Source: Comamonas endophytica
Lineage (GTDB): Bacteria > Pseudomonadota > Gammaproteobacteria > Burkholderiales > Burkholderiaceae_C
Direction of reading: 5' to 3'
Assembly: GCF_023634805.2 (NCBI RefSeq)
Contig: NZ_CP106882.1
Span: forward strand, 186,001 to 250,000
DNA length: 64,000 bases
Part shown: positions 57,482 through 64,000 of the stretch, one piece after another
Numbering within the stretch: position 1 is the first letter of the stretch
Layout of the letters: the number at the start of each line of letters is the position of its first letter
Made by a program: the position numbers and the translations under genes
The notes under the pieces: generated by a model
Told to the model about the DNA's origin: nothing
Databases searched by the model: none
What the model saw: only the letters and a program-made list of their open reading frames with translations

Positions 57482-58357
57482 ATGGCCACTGGAAGCCGCA
57501 TTCTCTGGAAAGGCGCCATCAGCTTCGGCCTGGTGCATATCCCCGTGGGGCTGCACACCGCGGCCACCGAGCAGGGGGTGGACTTCGACTGGCTGGACAA
57601 GCGCTCCATGGACCCGGTCGGCTACAAGCGCATCAACAAGCGCACGGGCCGCGAGATCAACCGCGAGAACATCGTCAAGGGCGTCGAATACGAGGAAGGC
57701 AAGTACGTGCTGATCAGCCCCGAGGAGATCGAGGCGGTCTTCCCCCGCACGACGCAGGTCATCGACATCGAGCGCTTCATCGACGCCCGCGAGATGCCCT
57801 TCATCTTCCTCGAGAAGCCCTACTACGTCGCGCCGATCAACAAGAGCGACAAGGTGTATGCGCTGCTGCGCGAGACCCTGATCGCGACCGGCAAGATCGG
57901 CCTGGCCAAGGTGGTCATCTCCACCAAGCAGCATCTCGCGGCGCTGGTGCCCTCGGGTCCGGCGCTGGTGCTGAACCTGCTGCGCTGGGGCGATGAGGTC
58001 AAGACCCTGGAATCGCTGGACCTGCCTCCCGAGGGCAGCAAGAGCATCAGCGCCGCCGAGCTGAAGATGGCCAAGCAGCTGGTGGCCGAGATGTCCGGGA
58101 AATGGGACCCCGAGGATTTCAAGGATGAATTCCGCCACCAAGTCATGAAGCTGGTGACCAAGAAAGCCAAGGCCGGCGAGGGCCGCACCGTGATTGAGCC
58201 CGAAGAGGAAGCGCCGCAGGGTGGCGAGGTGCTGGATCTGACGGCGCTGCTGCAGCGCAGCCTGCGCGGGGGCAAGGCGCCTGCGAAGGAGCCGGCCAAG
58301 GCGGCGGCGAAGAAGAGCAGTGGACGGGCTTCCGCGACCCAAAAAAAGGCTGCTTGA
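57482..58357 (+). CDS. ku: Non-homologous end joining protein Ku
   Basis: A 291-residue bacterial Ku that forms a homodimeric ring on DNA ends and recruits LigD. It starts MATGSRILWKGAISFGLVHIPV behind AAAGGAG, with the core segments GREINRENIVKGVEYEEGKYVLI and PYYVAPINKSDKVYALLRE. The C-terminal tail is Lys/Ala-rich (KAPAKEPAKAAAKKSS) as in Pseudomonas Ku. A small DUF3606 gene and ligD follow on the same strand, with a repeat element between. Confidence 0.95.
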   Translation: MATGSRILWKGAISFGLVHIPVGLHTAATEQGVDFDWLDKRSMDPVGYKRINKRTGREINRENIVKGVEYEEGKYVLISPEEIEAVFPRTTQVIDIERFIDAREMPFIFLEKPYYVAPINKSDKVYALLRETLIATGKIGLAKVVISTKQHLAALVPSGPALVLNLLRWGDEVKTLESLDLPPEGSKSISAAELKMAKQLVAEMSGKWDPEDFKDEFRHQVMKLVTKKAKAGEGRTVIEPEEEAPQGGEVLDLTALLQRSLRGGKAPAKEPAKAAAKKSSGRASATQKKAA

Positions 58358-58366
58358 GGTTTTTTA

Positions 58367-58499
58367 GGGCAGGACGTCCATGGTTCGACAAGCTCACCAC
58401 GAACGGTCGATTCCGTTCGTCCTGAGCCTGTCGAAGGATGAACGACCTGGCCGACAAAGAGACGTCCGTGGTTCGGCACGGCTCACCATGAACGGTTTG
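58367..58499. repeat. Extragenic repeat cluster between ku and the DUF3606 gene
   Basis: Three adjacent repeat cores: GGTTCGACAAGCTCACCAC with GAACGG, then CCGTTCGTCCTGAGCCTGTC with GAAGGATGAACG, then GGTTCGGCACGGCTCACCAT with GAACGG. The first and second form an inverted pair around GGTCGATTCC. Confidence 0.75.
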
Positions 58500-58537
58500 T
58501 TCAAATTTGCCTTAACTTTCAACCCCAAGGAGCAACC

Positions 58538-58720
58538 ATGGCAGACAACAAATCCCAATCCGGCGGCCAGGATCGTACCCGCATCAGCCTCAGCGAGGAC
58601 TATGAAGTGCGCGACTGGTCGAAGAAGTTCAATGTCTCGGAAGAACAGCTCAAGGCCGCCGTCAAGGCGGTGGGCAACGAGGCCAAGGATGTGGAAGAGC
58701 ATCTGAAGAAGCAGCGCTGA
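58538..58720 (+). CDS. DUF3606 domain protein
   Basis: A 60-residue protein starting MADNKSQSGGQDRTRISLSEDYEVRDWSKKF behind AAGGAG. The DUF3606 pattern is seen: acidic/serine N-terminus, EVRDWSKKFNVSEEQLKAAVKAVG, and a short charged tail. Its function is not known. Its place between ku and ligD, six bases before ligD, suggests it may take part in or be co-regulated with end joining. Confidence 0.88.
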   Translation: MADNKSQSGGQDRTRISLSEDYEVRDWSKKFNVSEEQLKAAVKAVGNEAKDVEEHLKKQR

Positions 58721-58726
58721 CACCCC

Positions 58727-61264
58727 ATGCCCCGCAAGAGCGCTCCCGCGGCCGGGCCGCTGGCCGATTACAACGCCAAGCGCGATTTCGGCAAGACGGC
58801 CGAACCCGCGGGAAAGCTCGCGCGCGGGGCCAGGGATGCGGCGCTCAAATTCGTCATCCAGAAGCACTGGGCCTCGCGCCTGCACTACGACTTCCGTCTC
58901 GAGCTCGATGGCGTCATGCTCAGCTGGGCCGTGCCCAAGGGGCCGTCCTTCGATCCCGCCGTGAAGTCGCTGGCCATCCAGGTCGAGGACCATCCGGTCA
59001 GCTACAACACTTTCGAGGGCGAGATCCCCAAGGGCCAGTACGGCGGCGGCACCGTCATCGTCTGGGACCATGGCACCTGGGAGCCCGTGGGCGACCCGCG
59101 CGCGGGCCTGGCCAAGGGCAAGCTGGTCTTCTCGCTGGACGGGCACAAGCTGGCCGGCCTGTGGGAGCTGGTGCGCATCTCCAGGAAGGGCGACACGAGG
59201 CAGAACCAGTGGCTGCTGTTCAAGAAGCGCGACGAGTGGGCGCGCCTGCGCCATGAATACGAGGTGATCACGGCGCTGCCCGAGAGCGTCATCAAGAACC
59301 CGCTGGGCCTGCTCTCGCAGCGCGAGCCGCGCGCACCGGCAGCGCCCGTGGCCCGCAAGGCCCCCCTGCCCGCCACCCTCGAGCCCCAGCTGGCCACGCT
59401 GGTCTCGGAGATTCCCGAGGGCAACTGGCTGGTGGAGAGCAAATTCGATGGCTACCGCGTGCTGGCGCGCATCGAGGGCGAGGACGTGCGCCTGTTCACG
59501 CGCAACGGCAACGACTGGACGGACAAGCTCAAGCCGCTGGCGCGCACCGTGGCTTCGCTGGGCCTCACCAATGCCTGGCTCGACGGCGAGATCGTGGTGC
59601 TGGAAGACAACGGCGTGCCCAACCTGCACCGTCTGCAGAACGCCATCGACAGCGCCCAGGCCTCGGACATCGTGCTGTTCGCCTTCGACATTCCCTACCT
59701 GGGCGACAGCGACCTGCGCGACCTGCCGCTGCGCGCGCGCCGCGTGGTATTGCAGCAGCTGCTCGAAGGCCGCGAGAGCGCCAATCTGCGGCTGAGCCAG
59801 GTCATCGACGCCACGCCCGACGATCTGCTGAGCGCCGCCTGCAAGCTCGGCCTCGAGGGCGTGATGGTCAAGAACGCCGACGCCCCCTATGTCTCGGGGC
59901 GCACCGAAAGCTGGCTCAAGCTCAAGTGCCAGCTGCGCCAGGAATTCGTGGTGATCGGCTACATGCCGCGCACCGGCGCCGCGCGCGAGATCGGCAGCCT
60001 GCTGCTGGGCTATTACGAGGATGGCGTGCTGCGCAGCGCGGGCGCGGTCGGCACCGGCTGGGATTCGGTGGTCGGCAGGCAGCTGCACGATCTGCTGCAT
60101 CCCTTGGAGATCCCCAAGTCCCCAGCTGGCGTGCAGCATGCCGGCTCCGGGCGCTGGCCGCGGCGCAAGGCCGGCACCGAACGCTGGGTCACTCCATCGA
60201 TAGTGGTCGAAGTCGCCTTTGGCGCCTGGACCCCGGACCACCAGGTGCGCCACGCCGTGTTCCGCGGCCTGCGCACCGACAAGCCGGTGCACGAGATCGT
60301 GCGCGAATATGCAAGAAAAGCCGAGGCCCGCACCGCGCCAGCTCGCACTGCGCCGGCGCCCGCACCGGCCCGGCGCGCAGTGCGCACCGACTCCGGCCCG
60401 GTCACCGTCACCCATGGCCAGCGCATCATCGACCCCAGCACCGGCCTGCGCAAGATCGACTTGGTGCGCTACTACGAAAGCATTGCCCAATGGATGCTGC
60501 CGCACCTCCAGCAGCGCCCGGTCTCGCTGGTGCGCGCGCCCTCGGGCATTGCCAAGGCGCTGTTCTTCCAGAAGCATGCCGAGGGCAAGCTCACCGGCAT
60601 CAAGGAGCTCGATCCCGCGCTGTGGCCCGAGCACGAGCCGCTGCTCGCGGTGGACAGCGCCCAGGCGCTGGCAGGCGCGGCGCAGATGAATGTCGTCGAG
60701 TTCCACACCTGGAATTCCAAGGTCGCGCGCATCGACCGCCCCGACCGCTTCGTGCTGGACCTCGACCCGGGCGAAGGCGTGGACTGGGAAATGCTGGTCG
60801 AAGCCGCCGGACTCACGCGCGTCATGCTGACCGAGCTGGGCCTCGAGAGCTGGCTCAAGACCAGCGGCGGCAAGGGCCTGCATGTGGTCGTGCCGATCAC
60901 GCCGCGCCGCGACTTCCCCCAGGTCAAGGCCTTCACCCAGGCGCTGGTCAAGCACATGGCGCGCGTCATCCCGTCGAAGTTCGTCGCGGTGGCCGGCGAC
61001 AGGAACCGCGTCGGCAAGATCTTCATCGACTACCTGCGCAACGGCCAGGGCCAGACCACGGTGGCCGCCTTCTCGGCGCGCGCGCGCCCGGGCATGGGGG
61101 TGTCGATGCCCATCTCCTGGGAGCAGTTGCCCACCATCACGGGTGGCGCGCACTGGACGGTGCTCACTGCCCTCAATTACCTGCAACAGCGGGAGCAGGA
61201 CCCGTGGAGCGCGTATTGGAAGACGAGGCAGACCATCACTGAAGGGCTGCGCCTGCTCAAGTAA
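58727..61264 (+). CDS. ligD: ATP-dependent DNA ligase D (LigD)
   Basis: An 845-residue NHEJ enzyme with the phosphoesterase-ligase-polymerase order of Pseudomonas LigD. Phosphoesterase (about 35-190): HWASRLHYDFRLEL, EDHPVSYNTFEG, GQYGGGTVIVWD. Ligase (about 215-500): adenylated Lys239 in SKFDGYR, WLDGEIVVL, EGVMVKNADAPY, SWLKLKC. Polymerase (about 560-845): SLVRAPSG, metal-binding Asp678 and Asp680 in LDLDPGEG, and TSGGKGLHVVVPI. It fills, trims and seals ends bound by Ku. The linker before the polymerase is an Ala/Pro-rich run. Confidence 0.95.
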   Translation: MPRKSAPAAGPLADYNAKRDFGKTAEPAGKLARGARDAALKFVIQKHWASRLHYDFRLELDGVMLSWAVPKGPSFDPAVKSLAIQVEDHPVSYNTFEGEIPKGQYGGGTVIVWDHGTWEPVGDPRAGLAKGKLVFSLDGHKLAGLWELVRISRKGDTRQNQWLLFKKRDEWARLRHEYEVITALPESVIKNPLGLLSQREPRAPAAPVARKAPLPATLEPQLATLVSEIPEGNWLVESKFDGYRVLARIEGEDVRLFTRNGNDWTDKLKPLARTVASLGLTNAWLDGEIVVLEDNGVPNLHRLQNAIDSAQASDIVLFAFDIPYLGDSDLRDLPLRARRVVLQQLLEGRESANLRLSQVIDATPDDLLSAACKLGLEGVMVKNADAPYVSGRTESWLKLKCQLRQEFVVIGYMPRTGAAREIGSLLLGYYEDGVLRSAGAVGTGWDSVVGRQLHDLLHPLEIPKSPAGVQHAGSGRWPRRKAGTERWVTPSIVVEVAFGAWTPDHQVRHAVFRGLRTDKPVHEIVREYARKAEARTAPARTAPAPAPARRAVRTDSGPVTVTHGQRIIDPSTGLRKIDLVRYYESIAQWMLPHLQQRPVSLVRAPSGIAKALFFQKHAEGKLTGIKELDPALWPEHEPLLAVDSAQALAGAAQMNVVEFHTWNSKVARIDRPDRFVLDLDPGEGVDWEMLVEAAGLTRVMLTELGLESWLKTSGGKGLHVVVPITPRRDFPQVKAFTQALVKHMARVIPSKFVAVAGDRNRVGKIFIDYLRNGQGQTTVAAFSARARPGMGVSMPISWEQLPTITGGAHWTVLTALNYLQQREQDPWSAYWKTRQTITEGLRLLK

Positions 61265-61281
61265 GCCCTGCTGCCTGGCGC

Positions 61282-61298
61282 CTTAAGACGGCGTTAAG
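61282..61298 (+). promoter_or_regulatory. PmrA/BasR-like box
   Basis: CTTAAG-ACGGC-GTTAAG: two direct TTAAG half-sites with an 11-base repeat distance, the consensus for PmrA/QseB-type response regulators. It lies 24 bases before the PAP2 gene, which opens a lipid A modification operon, the classical PmrA target. Confidence 0.6.
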
Positions 61299-61321
61299 CT
61301 CGGAGTCCAACACTCCAGGGC

Positions 61322-62005
61322 ATGAACAGATACCTGGATCGCCAGCGCCTCGGTGCCTTGGCCGTTTTCTGCCTGATCGCCCTGTGGGATGCCTCGGGCC
61401 TCGATACTTCGCTGGCCCGGCTGGCGGGCTCCTCCGCCGGATTTCCGCTCAGGGACAGCTGGATCCTTTCAGCGGTCTTCCATGACGGGGCAAGGCATCT
61501 GGCCTGGCTGGGCGTCCTGGCCCTGGCGGCATCGACCGTCTGGCCCTGGGGCCCGTTCCGGGATCTCCCCTTTGCGCGCCGGCTCCAGCTGGCCTTTGTC
61601 ACCCTCGCCGCCAGCGGCGTGATCGCGCTGCTCAAGATCGGCAACCACACCAGCTGCCCCTGGGACCTGCAGCAATTCGGCGGGGTCGCCACTCCTGTCT
61701 CGCACTGGGCGGGATGGCTGCGCACGGATGGCGGCGGCGGGCATTGCTTTCCCGCGGGGCATGCCTCCACGGGCTTTGCTTTCATTGCCGGCTATTTTGC
61801 GCTGCGCGCAGACAAGCCCGAGCTGGCAAGGATCTGGCTGGCCTGCTCGATTGCCCTCGGCCTGCTGCTCGGCGGTGCGCAGCAGCTGCGCGGCGCGCAC
61901 TTCATGAGCCATACCCTGTGGACCGGCTGGATCTGCTGGCTGCTCGGCTGGATCACGGACCCGCTCTTTTCACGCCGCATGCAGGCTGCGCCAGGGAGCC
62001 GCTGA
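61322..62005 (+). CDS. PAP2 family membrane phosphatase
   Basis: A 227-residue inner-membrane phosphatase with about five to six helices. Acid phosphatase motifs are recognisable: KIGNHTSCPW (motif 1), CFPAGHAST (motif 2) and RGAHFMSHTLWTGW (motif 3), the Lipid A phosphatase/LpxT-like pattern. It overlaps eptA by one base (TGATG). It probably acts on lipid A phosphates or on the diacylglycerol/undecaprenyl lipids produced beside EptA. Confidence 0.85.
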   Translation: MNRYLDRQRLGALAVFCLIALWDASGLDTSLARLAGSSAGFPLRDSWILSAVFHDGARHLAWLGVLALAASTVWPWGPFRDLPFARRLQLAFVTLAASGVIALLKIGNHTSCPWDLQQFGGVATPVSHWAGWLRTDGGGGHCFPAGHASTGFAFIAGYFALRADKPELARIWLACSIALGLLLGGAQQLRGAHFMSHTLWTGWICWLLGWITDPLFSRRMQAAPGSR

Positions 62006-63600
62006 TGACCAGGCGCAAAATCCATTCCCTGTGGCTTGTCCTTGCCGCCAGCCTGTGGATGACCCTTGCCGGCAACAGCGCCCTGTGGCAGAGGCTCGCC
62101 GCCCTGGGGCTGATGAAAAGCCTCTCCGGCCTGGGCTTCGTTCTGGCGCTGGGCGGTCTGCTGCTGGCATCGCTGGCCGGTATCCTTGCGCTCTTTGCAT
62201 GGAAGCGCTCGCTCAAGCCGGTATTGACCGTGCTCCTTCTGGTGACGGCTTTTGCCAGCCACTTCATGAACAGCTTCGGCATCGTCATCGACCCCAGCAT
62301 GGTGACCAACGCGGTGCAGACCGACGTGCGCGAAACCAGCGCCCTGCTGAACCTGGGCCTGGCGGCAAACGTGCTGTGTCTGGCGCTGATCCCCATCTGG
62401 CTGATCTGGCGCCAGCCGGTCGCCTACGGGACGCTGGGCAGGCAGCTCTGGAAGAACTTCGCCGCCGTGGCGCTGTCACTTGTGGCGATCATGGCCTTGC
62501 TCGCGCTTTCCTACCAGTCGATGGCCTCGACCATGCGCAACCACAAGGACCTGCGCTATCTGCTCAATCCGCTGGCCGGCGTCTATTCCGCGGCCCGCGT
62601 CGCGCTCAAGCCTTGGGAGCTCGACCCCAGCGTGCTGCATCCGATCGGAGAGGATGCCAGGGCGCGCGCCAGCGCCAAACCGCTGACCCTGCTTCTGGTG
62701 GTGGGCGAGACCGCGCGCAGCGACCACTTCAGCCTCAATGGCTACGAGCGCGAGACCAATGCCGAATTGCAGCAGCGCGGCGTGATCAGCCAGCAAAGCG
62801 CCTGGTCCTGCGGCACCAGCACCGCGGAGTCGCTGCCCTGCATGTTCGCTCATCTCGGGCGCGAGGACTTCAACAGCCGGAAGATGAACTACGAAAACCT
62901 GCTGGACCTGCTGCAGAAGGCCGGGTTGAACGTCCTGTGGGCCGAGAACCAGTCGGGTTGCAAGGAGGTCTGCAATCGGGTGCCGGTTGTGAAAGTCACC
63001 GACACCTGCGGGAATGCGGAATGCTTCGACGAAGCGATGCTCGACGCGGTGCAAAAGCGCCTGCAGGCGATGGATGAACGCCAGCGCAGCAAGGGCACGG
63101 TCATCGTGCTGCACCAGATGGGCAGCCATGGGCCGGCCTACTACAAGCGCTCCCCGCAGGACTTCAAGGCTTTCCTGCCGGAATGCACGACCAACGCGCT
63201 GAAGGATTGCAGCCAGGAGTCGGTGCGCAACGCCTACGACAACTCCATCCGCTACACCGATCACTTCCTGGCCAAGTCCATCGACTGGCTCAAGGCCCGC
63301 GGCGGCAACTCGGCCATGATGTATGTCTCCGATCATGGCGAATCCCTGGGCGAGTCCAACGTCTACCTGCATGGGCTGCCATATGCCTTCGCGCCGGCCA
63401 CGCAAAGGAAGGTGCCGTGGATCACCTGGCTGTCGCCGGAATTCGAGCGCGAAAGCAGGCTCTCGTCCGAATGCCTGCGCAGGAAGGCCGGCGAGCAGGT
63501 CACGCATGACAGCTACTTCCATGCCGTGCTGGGCCTGGCGGGGGTCACGGCCAGGGAGTACCAGCCGGCGCTGGACTTCTACCAGCCATGCCGGGGGTAG
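62005..63600 (+). CDS. eptA: Lipid A phosphoethanolamine transferase
   Basis: A 531-residue inner-membrane enzyme with five N-terminal helices and a periplasmic sulfatase-fold domain. It moves phosphoethanolamine from phosphatidylethanolamine to lipid A, lowering polymyxin binding. Catalytic residues are in place: Glu235 (VVGETARSDH), nucleophile Thr273 in CGTSTAESLPC (with the Cys269/Cys279 pair), His375 (QMGSHGPAYY), Asp443 and His444 (VSDHGESLGE). It is of the EptA/MCR family; the local operon and base composition point to an intrinsic chromosomal gene. Confidence 0.93.
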   Translation: MTRRKIHSLWLVLAASLWMTLAGNSALWQRLAALGLMKSLSGLGFVLALGGLLLASLAGILALFAWKRSLKPVLTVLLLVTAFASHFMNSFGIVIDPSMVTNAVQTDVRETSALLNLGLAANVLCLALIPIWLIWRQPVAYGTLGRQLWKNFAAVALSLVAIMALLALSYQSMASTMRNHKDLRYLLNPLAGVYSAARVALKPWELDPSVLHPIGEDARARASAKPLTLLLVVGETARSDHFSLNGYERETNAELQQRGVISQQSAWSCGTSTAESLPCMFAHLGREDFNSRKMNYENLLDLLQKAGLNVLWAENQSGCKEVCNRVPVVKVTDTCGNAECFDEAMLDAVQKRLQAMDERQRSKGTVIVLHQMGSHGPAYYKRSPQDFKAFLPECTTNALKDCSQESVRNAYDNSIRYTDHFLAKSIDWLKARGGNSAMMYVSDHGESLGESNVYLHGLPYAFAPATQRKVPWITWLSPEFERESRLSSECLRRKAGEQVTHDSYFHAVLGLAGVTAREYQPALDFYQPCRG

Positions 63601-63624
63601 AAATCTCTGCCCTGGGGCCCTGGC

Positions 63625-64000
63625 TCAAGCCCCGTGCGAAAGCCCGATGATGCCCCAGGTGGCGCAGGCCATGGCGATCGCCAGCAACACCGCGGCGCTG
63701 CCCAGGTCCTTGGCCGCCTTGGACAGGGGGTGGTATTCGGCACCCACGCGATCGATGGCGGCTTCGATGGCGGTGTTCAGCACTTCGACCACCAGCACGG
63801 CAACGACGGATGCCAGCAGCAGCACCTGCTCGACCGGGCCTTTTCCGACCCAGAACGCTGCGGGCACCAGGACCGCAGCCGTCGCCAGTTCCAGCCTGAC
63901 CGCGGGCTCCTTTGCAGCGATCTGCATGCCGCTGAGCGAATGGTTCAATGCAAACCACAGCCGGGTGAGCCCCTTGCGCTTGGGCGGGACCTGGAGCTTT
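63625..64000 (-). CDS. dgkA: Diacylglycerol kinase, 5' end outside window
   Basis: Trimeric three-helix inner-membrane kinase that phosphorylates diacylglycerol, the by-product of EptA, to phosphatidic acid. The active-site stretch is VVEVLNTAIEAAIDRVGAEYHPLSKAAKD. The reading frame stays open to the window edge and the family N-terminus continues there (KRKGLTRLWFALNHSLSG), so the gene is truncated by the window, not by a stop. It converges on eptA, 24 bases apart. Confidence 0.92.
   Translation of the reverse strand, partial: KLQVPPKRKGLTRLWFALNHSLSGMQIAAKEPAVRLELATAAVLVPAAFWVGKGPVEQVLLLASVVAVLVVEVLNTAIEAAIDRVGAEYHPLSKAAKDLGSAAVLLAIAMACATWGIIGLSHGA

Noticed and set aside
62005..63600. Mobile mcr-type colistin resistance gene
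   Set aside because: The active site is MCR/EptA-like, but there is no insertion sequence or plasmid gene nearby, the codon use matches its neighbours and it sits in a PAP2-EptA-DgkA lipid A module, so an intrinsic eptA is the simpler call.
63625..63948. dgkA starting at the TTG at 63948
   Set aside because: The same frame continues to the window edge and encodes the conserved DgkA N-terminus (KRKGLTRLWFALNHS), so the true start lies outside the window.

Overview
The window is a GC-rich, densely packed piece of bacterial chromosome, most likely from a Burkholderiales bacterium of the Comamonadaceae type (Acidovorax/Comamonas/Delftia-like). The basis is the strong G/C third-position bias, a Bug-type solute receptor, LysR-controlled catabolic operons, a Ku/LigD pair, and a recurring extragenic repeat with GTTCG / CGAACGG / TCGAAGGA cores. 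I see no rRNA, tRNA, transposase, integrase, phage gene or CRISPR array. Genus is inferred, not proven.

Layout. 1-3480: trehalose-6-phosphate synthase (minus strand), an SDR and a methyltransferase. 3583-8358: a lineage-specific stretch holding a thaumatin-like secreted protein with its own terminator, two unknown small proteins, and a 754-residue alanine-rich repeat protein behind a near-consensus promoter. 8359-14295: a gap with tandem terminators, a MarR-two-MFS efflux operon, a GNAT enzyme, and a divergent LysR/nitroreductase pair.

14495-26026: a catabolic island organised around the LysR gene at 17526. A minus-strand operon (racemase, FAD-linked 2-hydroxyacid oxidase, SDR) and a plus-strand operon (SDR, hydantoinase, polar amino acid ABC importer, DapA-like lyase, Bug receptor) flank the regulator. 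TTAACAC-containing sites lie on both sides of it. Both SDRs lack the normal Tyr/Lys pair and the DapA-like protein lacks the normal Tyr residues, so the pathway looks like ring-amide (hydantoin/dihydropyrimidine-like) uptake and breakdown with non-standard later steps. 26365-30449 adds a NitT/TauT-type importer with an amidase, perhaps a related amide route.

30478-36169: GAF protein, EAL/GGDEF protein, LprI-like protein and a diguanylate cyclase (c-di-GMP signalling). 36249-40900: SbcCD nuclease. 41009-47332: a monooxygenase-like membrane protein, an ElaA acetyltransferase, an EamA exporter, a UvrA paralogue, a YdcF-like protein and an MdtIJ polyamine efflux pair with a divergent LysR gene. 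48463-55533: periplasmic oxidation genes, comprising the molybdenum aldehyde oxidoreductase paoABC, a PQQ sugar dehydrogenase and an unusual Cu/Zn-superoxide dismutase/SMP-30 fusion lipoprotein.

55530-61264: a small unknown protein, a membrane SDR, an unknown protein, then Ku, a DUF3606 protein and the three-domain ligase LigD, a complete two-component NHEJ set. 61322-64000: a lipid A modification module (PAP2 phosphatase, EptA phosphoethanolamine transferase, convergent DgkA recycling kinase cut by the window end). A PmrA-like box sits 24 bases before its first gene.

The best candidates for something new are the LysR island with its atypical enzymes, the thaumatin-like lipoprotein, the alanine-rich repeat protein and the SodC-SMP-30 fusion.
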